Made by a program: the position numbers and the translations under genes. A stretch of 64,000 nt of DNA from the NCBI GenBank assembly GCA_020636915.1, contig JACJWV010000015.1, forward strand, positions 78,628-142,627. Direction: 5' to 3'. Below, piece after piece: positions 42,858-51,305 of the stretch. Every line of letters starts with the position of its first letter. Position 1 is the stretch's first letter. Below the pieces are notes generated by a model. It made no database searches, was not told where the DNA came from, and saw only the letters and a program-made list of their open reading frames with translations. The stretch is from Nocardioides sp. GTDB lineage: Bacteria > Actinomycetota > Actinomycetes > Propionibacteriales > Nocardioidaceae.

Positions 42858-43664
42858 TCATCCTGAGCCCGTCCCGCCCGGGGCGGGCTCAGCGCTGCCC
42901 GGGTCGAGGAGCTCGTCCATCCAGGCGAAGCACGCGGGCGACAGCTTCTCGAGCGGAGCCGTGCCCGGGAGCAGGGCGTAGACGCGGTCGGCCGCCTCGG
43001 CGGGCAGGTCCGTGCGCAGGTAGCGGAGCCCGAAGTCGTGACGCCATGGGCAGTGGCGCACCCGCAGCAACCGCACGACGACCCCGAGAGCGAAGCGCAG
43101 GTAGAGGTCGGTGGCCTCCGGGAGCTGGCCCCGGGCCACCGCCCGGTTGACCAGCCACTCCGCAGTCGCCCGGCGCTGCCGCGCCTGGTCGACAGCCTCC
43201 GCGCACGCGGCCTCGAGGGCGGCCTGGTCGTCCGGTCGCAGCACCAGGAGACCGTCGGGGTCGTGCACGACCAGCGGCGTGCCGTGCCGGCGTACGTCGA
43301 CGAAGCGGTGCGTGTCGGACAGGTCGGACAGGTGGAGGTCCACCGCCCGGGTCGGCTCGCCCAGGGCGCCCGGCCGCGCCTGGTGCAGGACGAAGCTCTG
43401 GCGACCGTCCGGCCAGGTCGCGAGCGGCAGCTCCCAGACGTGGTCGACGTCGAGGCGCTCGCGCGCCCGGCCGAGGAGCCGGTCGTGGACGTCCGAGGTG
43501 GTTCCCGGCGTGCAGAGCAGGTCGACGTCGAGGTCGGACCACTCGTCCCATCCCCCGGTCGCCGCCGAACCGCCCACCCACACCACGCGCAGGTCCGGGT
43601 CGGTCTCGCCGAGCTCCGCCAGCAGCGCCCACCAGTCGTCGTACCGGGACAGGTCAGGGGTCAT
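42858..43664 (-). CDS. Nucleotidyltransferase-fold protein (aminoglycoside-adenylyltransferase-like)
   Basis: A 268-aa protein with a polymerase-beta-type nucleotidyltransferase core: GGSAATGG at 31-38 and the metal-binding pair in DLDVDL (D44, D46, with D48 nearby). A helical C-terminal domain (AEWLVNRAVARGQLPEATDL, then VVRLLRVRHCPWRHDFGLRY) follows, as in AadS/ANT(6)-like proteins. Substrate unknown; resistance is only one possibility. Its 3' end contains the hairpin serving the convergent paralog 6 gene. Confidence 0.75.
   Translation of the reverse strand: MTPDLSRYDDWWALLAELGETDPDLRVVWVGGSAATGGWDEWSDLDVDLLCTPGTTSDVHDRLLGRARERLDVDHVWELPLATWPDGRQSFVLHQARPGALGEPTRAVDLHLSDLSDTHRFVDVRRHGTPLVVHDPDGLLVLRPDDQAALEAACAEAVDQARQRRATAEWLVNRAVARGQLPEATDLYLRFALGVVVRLLRVRHCPWRHDFGLRYLRTDLPAEAADRVYALLPGTAPLEKLSPACFAWMDELLDPGSAEPAPGGTGSG
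42863..42892 (+). terminator. Hairpin terminator after paralog 6 (within convergent CDS)
   Basis: CTGAGCCCGTCCCG and its partner ending CGGGGCGGGCTCAG form a stem just after the paralog 6 stop. The same bases encode the last residues of the minus-strand nucleotidyltransferase gene. Confidence 0.7.
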
Positions 43665-43736
43665 GGCGCCATTCTCCGCTTGAGTCCCGGCGTGGCTGGG
43701 TACGAGCCGACAAGTCTCTTCTCGGGAGGTCTTGCC

Positions 43737-44003
43737 ATGTCGTCACGGCGACACTGGACCCTGATCGGGGTCCTGCTCGCACCCGCGGTCGTGCTGCCGC
43801 TCTGGGTGCCGCTCTACGACCACGAGGACCCGACGTTCCTCGGGTTCCCGTTCTTCTACTGGTTCCAGTTCCTCCTGATCCTGGTGGCGGTGGCGGTCAC
43901 CGTGCCGGCCTTCTGGCTCTCCCGGCAGGCCGACCGTCTCGACCGGGTCCGGCACGGGCTCACGCCCGACGCGGGCGACCCGACCCGCACGGACGGGCGG
44001 TGA
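43737..44003 (+). CDS. DUF3311 small membrane protein, copy 1
   Basis: An 88-aa protein with two hydrophobic helices: WTLIGVLLAPAVVLPLWVPL and FFYWFQFLLILVAVAVTVPA. DUF3311 proteins are small subunits encoded immediately upstream of MctP-type sodium:solute symporters, comparable to YhdT with PanF. The spacing of 7 bp to the symporter supports a functional pair. A second copy follows at 45775. Confidence 0.88.
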   Translation: MSSRRHWTLIGVLLAPAVVLPLWVPLYDHEDPTFLGFPFFYWFQFLLILVAVAVTVPAFWLSRQADRLDRVRHGLTPDAGDPTRTDGR

Positions 44004-44010
44004 GCGGCCC

Positions 44011-45654
44011 GTGCTCGACCACGTGAACGGCGTCGTCCTCGGCGTCTTCGTCTTCCTGTTCCTGCTCGTCACCGTCCTCGGCTTCGCGGCCGCGCGCTGG
44101 CGGCGGGCGGAGAGCCTGGACAACCTCGACGAGTGGGGCCTCGGCGGGCGCGGCTTCGGCACCTTCATCGCCTGGTTCCTCATCGGCGGCGACATCTACA
44201 CCGCCTACACCTTCATCGCCGTCCCGGCGACGCTGTACGCCGGCAGCGTGGTCGGGTTCTTCGCCGTCCCCTACACGATCGTGGTCTACCCCCTGATCTT
44301 CCTGTTCCTCCCGCGGCTCTGGTCGGTGTCGCACCGGCACGGCTACGTGACGCCGGCTGACTTCGTGCAGGGCCGCTACGACAGCCGCGTGCTCGCGCTG
44401 GCCGTGGCCCTGACCGGGATCCTCGCGACGATGCCCTACATCGCGCTGCAGCTGGTCGGCATGCAGGTCGTCCTGCAGGTGATGGGTATCGGTGGCGGGA
44501 GCGACAGCTGGTACGTCAACGACGTGCCGCTCTTCCTCGCGTTCGCGGTGCTCGCGGCCTACACCTACTCCAGCGGGCTGCGCGCCCCCGCGCTGATCGC
44601 GTTCGTGAAGGACGCACTGATCTACCTGGTCATCCTGGTCGCCGTCTTCTACATCCCCCACCAGCTCGGCGGCTGGGGCCATGTCTTCTCGTCGGTGTCG
44701 GACTCCTTCGACACCTTCAACTCCGAGAACGCCGATGCGATCGCCGCCGGGGAGGCCGTGCCGAAGGGGACGATGCCGGTGGGACCGGCCCAGTGGGCCT
44801 ACGCCTCCCTGGCGCTCGGCTCGGCGCTGGCGCTGTTCATGTACCCGCACTCGATCACCGGGGTGCTGTCGACCCGCAACCGCTCGGTGATCCGCCGCAA
44901 CGCCGCCCTGCTGCCGGCGTACTCCTTCCTCCTGGGCCTGCTCGCGCTGCTCGGCTTCGTCGCGATCGCGGCCGGCGTCAAGGTCGAGAACCCCCAGCAG
45001 TCGGTGCCCCAGCTGTTCGAGGACCAGTTCAGCCCGTGGTTCGCGGGCGTCGCGTTCGCCGCGATCGTCATCGGCGCGCTGGTGCCGGCGGCGATCATGT
45101 CGATCGCCGCGGCGAACCTGTGGACCCGCAACGTCTACAAGGCCTTCATCAACCGGCATGCGACCCACGCCCAGGAGGCGACGCAGAGCAAGGTGGTCTC
45201 GCTGCTGGTGAAGTTCGGCGCGCTGGTCTTCGTGCTCGCGCTGTCCAAGGACTTCGCGATCAACCTGCAGCTCCTCGGCGGCGTGTGGATCCTGCAGACG
45301 CTCCCGGCGATCGTCATCGGCCTCTACACCCGCTGGCTGCACCGCTGGGCGGTCCTGGCGGGCTGGGCGGCCGGCATGGCGTGGGGCACGTGGTTGGCGT
45401 ACGGCGTCGCGTCGCCGGTCCAGAAGCACTTCGGCGGGCCGCTCGTCTTCTTCCCGGGCACCGAGACCAAGGTCTACATCGCCCTGCTCGCCCTCGCCCT
45501 CAACCTGGTCGTCGCGGCGGTGCTGACCGTGGTGCTCCGCGCCGCGAAGGTCGACGAGGGTGTCGACCAGACCAGCCCACAGGACTACCACGCAGACCAC
45601 GGTGACCCCGGCGTCGAGGAGGAGCTGACGCCCGAGTCGGCTGTCCACGCCTGA
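44011..45654 (+). CDS. Sodium:solute symporter, MctP-like monocarboxylate permease, copy 1
   Basis: A 547-aa SSS-family membrane protein with about 13 helices. Landmarks: GGRGFGTFIAWFLIGGDIYT in helix 1-2, VSHRHGYVTPADFVQGRYDS, and the sodium-site region ALALFMYPHSITGVLSTRNR. MctP relatives import lactate, pyruvate or similar monocarboxylates with a DUF3311 partner. The GTG start follows the DUF3311 stop by 7 bp. It is nearly identical to the copy at 46042. The C-terminal tail (SPQDYHADHGDPGVEEELTP) is hydrophilic. Confidence 0.9.
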   Translation: MLDHVNGVVLGVFVFLFLLVTVLGFAAARWRRAESLDNLDEWGLGGRGFGTFIAWFLIGGDIYTAYTFIAVPATLYAGSVVGFFAVPYTIVVYPLIFLFLPRLWSVSHRHGYVTPADFVQGRYDSRVLALAVALTGILATMPYIALQLVGMQVVLQVMGIGGGSDSWYVNDVPLFLAFAVLAAYTYSSGLRAPALIAFVKDALIYLVILVAVFYIPHQLGGWGHVFSSVSDSFDTFNSENADAIAAGEAVPKGTMPVGPAQWAYASLALGSALALFMYPHSITGVLSTRNRSVIRRNAALLPAYSFLLGLLALLGFVAIAAGVKVENPQQSVPQLFEDQFSPWFAGVAFAAIVIGALVPAAIMSIAAANLWTRNVYKAFINRHATHAQEATQSKVVSLLVKFGALVFVLALSKDFAINLQLLGGVWILQTLPAIVIGLYTRWLHRWAVLAGWAAGMAWGTWLAYGVASPVQKHFGGPLVFFPGTETKVYIALLALALNLVVAAVLTVVLRAAKVDEGVDQTSPQDYHADHGDPGVEEELTPESAVHA

Positions 45655-45684
45655 GCCTCGATCGGATCGAGACGGGATCGAGGC
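45655..45684 (+). terminator. Hairpin after symporter copy 1
   Basis: GCCTCGATC pairs with GATCGAGGC around an 11-nt loop, immediately after the TGA. It would separate the two duplicated transcription units. Confidence 0.6.
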
Positions 45685-45721
45685 CGAGTCGGCGCGTGTC
45701 CCGGACGCGGACGGTCAGGCT

Positions 45722-45733
45722 GTTGTAAACAAC
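45722..45733. promoter_or_regulatory. Dyad GTTGTAAACAAC upstream of the second pair
   Basis: A 12-bp dyad with AT-rich centre, unusual in this GC-rich stretch, lies 42 bp before the second DUF3311 gene. GntR/FadR-type regulators bind sites of this general shape. No matching copy is seen before the first DUF3311 gene, so the two duplicates may be controlled differently. Confidence 0.4.
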
Positions 45734-45774
45734 GGGGTCATGACAGGTGACTCACTTGTCTCGGGTGGTTCGTC

Positions 45775-46038
45775 TTGAGCTCGCGCGGCCGATGGGTGCT
45801 GGTCGGGGTGCTCCTGGCCCCCGCGGTGGTGCTGCCGCTGTGGGTCTCGCTCTACGACCGTGAGGACCCGACCCTGGCCGGGATCCCGTTCTTCTACTGG
45901 TTCCAGATCCTGCTCATCTTCGTCGCGGTCGGGCTGACCGTGCCGGCGTACCTGCTCTCGCGCGACGCGGAGCGGGCCGACCGGGTCCGCCACGGGTTGC
46001 CGTCCGAGCCCGCAGGGACCGGCGGGGAGGAGGACTGA
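45775..46038 (+). CDS. DUF3311 small membrane protein, copy 2 (TTG start)
   Basis: An 87-aa duplicate of the 43737 gene (WVLVGVLLAPAVVLPLWVSL, FFYWFQILLIFVAVGLTVPA). The only start that matches copy 1 is TTG at 45775; no in-frame ATG or GTG is close. The rare start may lower expression relative to copy 1. It precedes its symporter by 3 bp. Confidence 0.82.
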   Translation: MSSRGRWVLVGVLLAPAVVLPLWVSLYDREDPTLAGIPFFYWFQILLIFVAVGLTVPAYLLSRDAERADRVRHGLPSEPAGTGGEED

Positions 46039-46041
46039 CCT

Positions 46042-47685
46042 GTGCTCGACCACGTGAACGGCATCGCGTTCGGCGTCTTCCTCTTCCTGTTCCTGCTGGT
46101 CACGGTCCTCGGCTTCGCGGCCGCGCGCTGGCGGCGGGCGGCGAGCCTGGACAACCTCGACGAGTGGGGCCTCGGCGGCCGAGGCTTCGGCACCTTCATC
46201 GCCTGGTTCCTCATCGGCGGCGACCTCTACACGGCGTACACGTTCGTCGCCGTGCCAGCCGCCCTGTACGCCGGCAGCGTGATCGGCTTCTTCGCGATCC
46301 CCTACTCGATCGTCGCCTACCCGCTCGTCTTCATCTTCCTGCCCCGGCTCTGGTCGGTGTCGCACCGGCACGGCTACGTGACGCCGGCTGACTTCGTGCA
46401 GGGCCGCTACGACAGCCGCGTGCTCGCGCTGGCCGTGGCCCTGACCGGGATCCTCGCGACGATGCCGTACATCGCGCTGCAGCTGGTCGGCATGCAGGTC
46501 GTGCTGCAGGTGATGGGCATCGGGACGTCCAGCGACAGCTGGTTCGTCAACGACCTGCCGCTCTTCATCGCCTTCGGCGTGCTCGCCGCCTACACCTACT
46601 CCAGCGGCATGCGGGCTCCGGCGCTGATCGCCTTCGTCAAGGACACCCTGATCTACGTCGTCATCCTGGTCGCCGTCTTCTACATCCCCCACCAGGTCGG
46701 TGGCTGGGAGCACGTGTTCTCGACCGTGTCCGACTCGTTCACGTCGTTCAACGCCGAGAACGCCGACGCGATCGCGACCGGCGCGGCGGCTCCCAAGGGC
46801 ACCATCCCGCCGCCCGCGGCCCAGTGGGCCTACGCCTCGCTCGCGCTCGGGTCGGCGCTGGCGCTGTTCATGTACCCGCACTCGATCACCGGGGTGCTGG
46901 CGACCCGCAACCGCTCGGTCATCCGCAGGAACGCCGCGCTGCTGCCGGCGTACTCGCTCCTGCTCGGCCTGCTGGCGCTGCTCGGCTTCGTCGCGATCGC
47001 GGCCGGCGTCAAGGTCGAGAACCCCCAGCAGTCGCTCCCGCAGCTCTTCGAGGACCAGTTCGCTCCCTGGTTCGCCGGGGTGGCGTTCGCCGCGATCGTC
47101 ATCGGCGCCCTGGTGCCGGCGGCGATCATGTCGATCGCCGCGGCGAACCTGTGGACCCGCAACGTCTACAAGGCCTTCATCAACCGCGACGCCACCCACG
47201 CCGAGGAGGCCAACCAGAGCAAGCTGGTCTCGCTGCTGGTGAAGTTCGGCGCGCTGGTCTTCGTGCTCGCGCTGTCCAAGAACCTCGCGATCAACCTCCA
47301 GCTCCTCGGCGGCGTGTGGATCCTGCAGACCCTGCCCGCGATCGTCATCGGCCTCTACACCCGCTGGCTGCACCGGTGGGCGGTGCTCGCGGGCTGGGCG
47401 GCCGGCATGGCCTGGGGCACCTGGTTGGCGTACGGCGTCGCGTCACCCACCCAGAAGCACTTCGGCGGGCCGCTCGTCTTCTTGCCGGGCACCGAGACCA
47501 AGGTCTACATCGCCCTGCTCGCCTTCGGCCTGAACCTGGTCGTCGCGGTCGTGGCCACCGTCGTGCTGCGGGCGATGAACGTCGCCGAGGGCGTCGACCA
47601 GACCCGGCCGCAGGACTACCACGCCGACCTCGGCGATCCGGGCGTGGAGGCACGTCTCGACCCGGAGGCGCCCGCACACGCCTGA
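46042..47685 (+). CDS. Sodium:solute symporter, MctP-like monocarboxylate permease, copy 2
   Basis: A 547-aa duplicate of the 44011 gene, same length and almost the same sequence through the membrane core. Differences cluster in the loop near residues 225-265 (ENADAIATGAAAPKGTIPPP against ENADAIAAGEAVPKGTMPVG) and the C-terminal tail. Such clustering suggests either change in substrate preference or relaxed constraint. GTG start at 46042. Confidence 0.9.
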   Translation: MLDHVNGIAFGVFLFLFLLVTVLGFAAARWRRAASLDNLDEWGLGGRGFGTFIAWFLIGGDLYTAYTFVAVPAALYAGSVIGFFAIPYSIVAYPLVFIFLPRLWSVSHRHGYVTPADFVQGRYDSRVLALAVALTGILATMPYIALQLVGMQVVLQVMGIGTSSDSWFVNDLPLFIAFGVLAAYTYSSGMRAPALIAFVKDTLIYVVILVAVFYIPHQVGGWEHVFSTVSDSFTSFNAENADAIATGAAAPKGTIPPPAAQWAYASLALGSALALFMYPHSITGVLATRNRSVIRRNAALLPAYSLLLGLLALLGFVAIAAGVKVENPQQSLPQLFEDQFAPWFAGVAFAAIVIGALVPAAIMSIAAANLWTRNVYKAFINRDATHAEEANQSKLVSLLVKFGALVFVLALSKNLAINLQLLGGVWILQTLPAIVIGLYTRWLHRWAVLAGWAAGMAWGTWLAYGVASPTQKHFGGPLVFLPGTETKVYIALLAFGLNLVVAVVATVVLRAMNVAEGVDQTRPQDYHADLGDPGVEARLDPEAPAHA

Positions 47686-47713
47686 TCCGGCGCCCGGCGG
47701 GTACTGGCTCGCC

Positions 47714-48364
47714 GTGCCCACCACCCTCGCCCGCACCGCCTCGTCGGTGGGCGGCGGCCTGCTCGCAGCCGCCGCAGGCGGCGTCGCCGCCCTCCGTCCG
47801 GCCAGCAAGCCCCTCCACCCGACCGGTGAGGTCCGTGCTGCGCGGGTGTTCCGCAGCGGCTCGACCGAGCGGACCGGAGTGCCGTGGATCGACGACGTGG
47901 GCGAGGACGACGTGCAGGTCCGGCTCTCGCGGGCCATCGGCCTGCCGGGGCGGCTGCCGGACATCCACGGTCTCGCCCTCCGCGTCCCCGGTGAGGGAGA
48001 TGACCGGCCGGCCGGCGACGTGCTGTTCGCGACGACCGGGCGGGGGGTCGTCTCGCGCTTCCTGCTGCTGCCGAGCTGGGGCGCACGCACCCAGCCGATG
48101 ACCACCCTGCTGCCCTACCGCACCGAGACCGGCCCGATCGTCCTCGCGGCCGAGGCCGTCGGCGCCGAGGTCTTCGAGCTGTCCTGGGCCCGACCGGCTG
48201 GCGACTGGCACCCGTTCGCCTGCCTCCGCCTGTCGACCCGGCGCCTGGCCCTCGACGTCTCCTTCGACCCCGTGCTTCACCAGCTGCCCGGGCTCGAGCA
48301 GTACCCCGCCGTGCGCCGGCTGCGGGAGCCGGCGTACGCCACGGCCCGGCACTCCCGCCAGTAG
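47714..48364 (+). CDS. Conserved hypothetical protein, possibly catalase-fold related
   Basis: A 216-aa protein. An N-terminal hydrophobic stretch (SVGGGLLAAAAGGVAALRP) could be a signal anchor. The rest has GRLPDIHGLALRVPGEG and VLFATTGRGVVSRFLLLPSW, a pattern I associate with catalase-superfamily-like and 'phosphodiesterase'-named hypotheticals in actinobacteria; no catalytic residues can be assigned. The GTG start at 47714 is the first in frame. Neighbours are the symporter upstream and an acyl-CoA dehydrogenase downstream. Confidence 0.65.
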   Translation: MPTTLARTASSVGGGLLAAAAGGVAALRPASKPLHPTGEVRAARVFRSGSTERTGVPWIDDVGEDDVQVRLSRAIGLPGRLPDIHGLALRVPGEGDDRPAGDVLFATTGRGVVSRFLLLPSWGARTQPMTTLLPYRTETGPIVLAAEAVGAEVFELSWARPAGDWHPFACLRLSTRRLALDVSFDPVLHQLPGLEQYPAVRRLREPAYATARHSRQ

Positions 48365-48397
48365 AACGCGTTCTCGCTCGCCGGTAGCCTCAGCGCC

Positions 48398-49606
48398 ATG
48401 ACGTCGTTCGAGCTCAGCCAGGACCACCGCGAGCTGCGCGACTGGGTGCACCAGTTCGCCGCCGACGTGGTCCGCCCCGCGGCCGCCGAGTGGGACGAGA
48501 AGGAGGAGTTCCCCTGGCCGGTCGTCGAGGAGGCGGCCAAGGTCGGCCTGTACTCCGTCGACTTCCTCGTGGCCCAGGCGGTGGATGAGACGGGCCTCGG
48601 CTTCCCCATCACGATGGAGGAGCTTTTCTGGGGCGATGCCGGCATCGGGCTGTCGATCGTCGGCAGCTCGCTGGCCGCCGCCGGCGTCCGCGCCAACGGC
48701 ACCGACGAGCAGGTGGCCGAGTGGGTCCCGGCGATGTACGGCACGCCCGGTGACCTCCGTCTGGGTGCGTTCTGCTCCTCCGAGCCCGACGCGGGCTCCG
48801 ACGTGGGGGCGATGCGCACCCGCGCGGTCTACGACGAGAAGACCGACGAGTGGGTCATCAACGGCACCAAGACCTGGGCGACGAACGGCGGTATCGCCGA
48901 CGTGCACGTCGTCACCGCGGTGGTCGACCCCGAGCTGCGGACGCGGGGGCAGGCGTCGTTCGTCGTACCGCCCGGGACGAAGGGCCTCAGCCAGGGCCAG
49001 AAGTTCCACAAGCACGGCATCCGTGCCTCGCACACGGCCGAGGTCGTGCTCGACCAGGTGCGGGTGCCGGGTCGCTGCCTGCTCGGCGGCAAGGAGAAGC
49101 TGGACGCCCGGCTCGCCCGGGCGCGCGAGGGGGGCGGCGCCCGCGGCAACGCCTCGATGGCGACCTTCGAGCGCACCCGTCCGTCGGTCGGCGCGCAGGC
49201 GATCGGGATCGCACGCGCGGCGTACGAAGTGGCGCTGGACTACGCGAAGACCCGCGAGCAGTTCGGCAAGCCGATCATCGAGAACCAGGGCATCGCCTTC
49301 CAGCTCGCCGACATGGCCACCTCGATCGAGGCCTCACGCCTCCTGGTCTGGCACGCCGCCTGGATGGCGCGGCAGGGCAAGACCTTCGAGAACGCCGAGG
49401 GCTCGATGTCGAAGCTCTTCGCCGGCGAGACCGCGGTCAAGGTCACCGGCCAGGCCATGCAGATCCTCGGCGGCAACGGGTTCACCCGTGAGTACCCGGT
49501 GGAGCGGATGGCCCGGGACGCCAAGATCTACACGGTCTTCGAGGGCACGTCGGAGATCCAGCGGCTGGTGATCGCCCGGTCGATCTCGGGCGCAGCGATC
49601 CGCTGA
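48398..49606 (+). CDS. Acyl-CoA dehydrogenase
   Basis: A 402-aa flavoenzyme of classical length. N-terminal ELSQDHRELRDWVHQFAADV, middle-domain LGAFCSSEPDAGSDVGAMRT and INGTKTWATNGGIADVHVVT, and the C-terminal YAKTREQFGKPIIENQGIAF, ILGGNGFTREYPVERMARDA and TVFEGTSEIQRLVIARSI. The Glu of FEGTSEIQ is the expected catalytic base. An insert of about 20 residues (LARAREGGGARGNAS) precedes the helical domain. It probably acts on short or medium acyl-CoA; the substrate is not determinable. Confidence 0.93.
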   Translation: MTSFELSQDHRELRDWVHQFAADVVRPAAAEWDEKEEFPWPVVEEAAKVGLYSVDFLVAQAVDETGLGFPITMEELFWGDAGIGLSIVGSSLAAAGVRANGTDEQVAEWVPAMYGTPGDLRLGAFCSSEPDAGSDVGAMRTRAVYDEKTDEWVINGTKTWATNGGIADVHVVTAVVDPELRTRGQASFVVPPGTKGLSQGQKFHKHGIRASHTAEVVLDQVRVPGRCLLGGKEKLDARLARAREGGGARGNASMATFERTRPSVGAQAIGIARAAYEVALDYAKTREQFGKPIIENQGIAFQLADMATSIEASRLLVWHAAWMARQGKTFENAEGSMSKLFAGETAVKVTGQAMQILGGNGFTREYPVERMARDAKIYTVFEGTSEIQRLVIARSISGAAIR

Positions 49607-49610
49607 GCCG

Positions 49611-50549
49611 GTGACAGCGATGGAGCCCGACCTGCGGAGCCGGTGGCGCGGCCAGCCCGGGCGGCTGGAGGTCTGGTACACCACGCTCACCGACCCGGTG
49701 ACCGGCACCGGCGTCTGGATCCACCACGAGCTGGTGGCGCCGAGCGACGGCGGTGACCCCTGGGGGCACGGCTGGGTCGCGGTCTTCGAGCCGGGCGCAC
49801 CGCCGGTCCTGGAGCGCTTCGGCCCCGAGCCGTGGTCGGCTCCCGACGCGGGCTTCACCTGCGGCGCGGTCCGGTACGACGGCGCGCTGGTCGGCCGCGG
49901 CGGGGCGGTGTCCTGGGAGCTGGACTCCGGGGGCCCGGACCGGACCCTGCACACCTTCCCGCGGTGGGCCTGGCGCCGCGAGCTCCTCCCGGCCGCCCAG
50001 GTCGTCCCTCGGCCGGCGGCGCGCTACTCCGGTGTCGTCCGTGTCGGTGACCGCGAGCTGGTGCTGCGCGACGCCCCGGGCGCCGACGCGCGGATCTACG
50101 GCCACGGCAACGCCCAGCGCTGGGGGTGGCTGCACGCCGACCTCGGGGACGGCGAGGTCTGCGAGGTCGTCGCCGCGGTCTCGATGCGCCCCGGGCTGAA
50201 CCGGTTGCCCCCACTGCCGCTCGTCCGGTTCCGTCTGGGCGGCGGTGGGACCGGGACCCGTGACTGGCCGGTCGACCCGCTGCTCGCCGCGGTCGGCCTG
50301 CGGGCTCGGCTGCGTCCCGACGGCTTCGAGGTGCGCGGCCGGGTCGGCCGTCGCCGCGTCGCCATCACGGTCGACCTCCCGGCCGACGAGACGGTCGAGG
50401 TCGACTACCGCGACCCCGACGGTGCCCGGCTCCTGTGCCGCAACAGCGAGCGTGCGACGGCCCGGATCGAGCTCCTGCGTGGCTCGGCGGTCGAGCGCTC
50501 GTGGTGCCTCGGCGGGGTCGCGCACGCGGAGGTCGGCGGCTTCCGCTGA
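49611..50549 (+). CDS. Hypothetical beta-rich protein (CrtC/AttH-like barrel possible)
   Basis: A 312-aa protein with many beta strands and no signal peptide. The order EVWYTTLTDPVTGTGVWIHH, WGHGWVAVFEPGAPP, GHGNAQRWGWLHADLGDG and DGFEVRGRVGRRRVAITVDL recalls the duplicated lipocalin-like barrels of carotenoid hydratase/AttH and related proteins. The call is only structural. GTG at 49611 or ATG at 49620 may serve. It starts 4 bp after the acyl-CoA dehydrogenase stop, so it is likely cotranscribed. Confidence 0.6.
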   Translation: MTAMEPDLRSRWRGQPGRLEVWYTTLTDPVTGTGVWIHHELVAPSDGGDPWGHGWVAVFEPGAPPVLERFGPEPWSAPDAGFTCGAVRYDGALVGRGGAVSWELDSGGPDRTLHTFPRWAWRRELLPAAQVVPRPAARYSGVVRVGDRELVLRDAPGADARIYGHGNAQRWGWLHADLGDGEVCEVVAAVSMRPGLNRLPPLPLVRFRLGGGGTGTRDWPVDPLLAAVGLRARLRPDGFEVRGRVGRRRVAITVDLPADETVEVDYRDPDGARLLCRNSERATARIELLRGSAVERSWCLGGVAHAEVGGFR

Positions 50550-50577
50550 GCCGGGCCCAGCCCCGGTGGATCGAGGG

Positions 50578-51156
50578 TCAGCGCAGCGAGGCCAGGACGT
50601 CGGCGGTGGTCACGACCGTGGCGAACTCGCCGTGCAGGTTGGTGGCCGTGGCGCGCGCGAGCTCGGCGGCGCTCATGGTGGTCCCGTCGGGTCCGGTGCG
50701 GTCGAAGGTGTGGGTGGCGTCGAGCGTGAAGCGCACGTCGTAGCCCAGGTTGCCGCCGACCCGCGCCGTCGTCTCGCAGCAGTGGTTGGTCGTGATCCCC
50801 GCGACCACGATCCCGGTGATGCCGCGGCCGCGCAGCCAGGCGTCGAGGTCGGGGGAGCCGTGGAAGCTGGAGTTGACCGTCTTGCGGACCAGCAGGTCGG
50901 GCTCGGCCTCCAGGTAGGGCTTGAGCGCGTGGCCCGGGCTGTCCGGGTGCAGCGGGCTCTCGGGGTCCTCCGAGTCGTGCTGCACGTAGACGACCGGCAG
51001 GCCGGCCGCGTCGAAGCCCTCGACCAGGGCTGCGATGTGGGCGTCGGCGTCCGGGTTGTCGCGGGGGCCCCACCAGGGGTCGTCGAACCCGACCTGGGCG
51101 TCCACCACGACCAGCGCGGTCGTCCCCGGTGTCCTCGTCTCGGTGTCGCTGCTCAC
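50578..51156 (-). CDS. Isochorismatase-family cysteine hydrolase
   Basis: A 192-aa protein. The catalytic Asp is in LVVVDAQVGFDDPWWGPRDN, the Lys in LLVRKTVNSSFHGSPDLDAW, and the nucleophile Cys in VVAGITTNHCCETTARVGGN. This triad is the isochorismatase/nicotinamidase-like set; the family includes amidases with many substrates. GTG at 51156 is the start. The promoter gap to the divergent hypothetical gene holds a long inverted repeat. Confidence 0.88.
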   Translation of the reverse strand: MSSDTETRTPGTTALVVVDAQVGFDDPWWGPRDNPDADAHIAALVEGFDAAGLPVVYVQHDSEDPESPLHPDSPGHALKPYLEAEPDLLVRKTVNSSFHGSPDLDAWLRGRGITGIVVAGITTNHCCETTARVGGNLGYDVRFTLDATHTFDRTGPDGTTMSAAELARATATNLHGEFATVVTTADVLASLR

Positions 51157-51201
51157 CGGGCCATGCTGACACGCCGCGCTGGCGCCCAGGCCGCCGCGGC
51201 C

Positions 51202-51279
51202 AGCTGTAACGCCCTGTTGCAGCGTGTACCCACCCTGCTGCAACTGGGTGGGAACAGGTCGTAACACGGCGTTACAGCT
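51202..51279. repeat. Nested inverted repeat in divergent gap
   Basis: Outer arms AGCTGTAACGCC (51202) and GGCGTTACAGCT (ends 51279), inner arms CCCACCC and GGGTGGG, plus a GTTGCAGC/GCTGCAAC pair overlapping them and a GTAACACGGCGTTAC dyad at the right end. It sits between the divergent isochorismatase and hypothetical genes, where operators are expected. The overlapping arms allow alternative folded forms. Confidence 0.85.
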
Positions 51280-51305
51280 CCGGGCCGCGCGCACACCCGG
51301 CTGGC

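Noticed and set aside
42858..43664. Nucleotidyltransferase as an aminoglycoside resistance gene
   Set aside because: Fold motif is present but nothing supports the drug substrate.
43960..45648. Minus-strand frames of about 550 codons over both symporter genes
   Set aside because: Both are exact shadows that appear in each duplicate; the sense frames encode recognisable SSS transporters.
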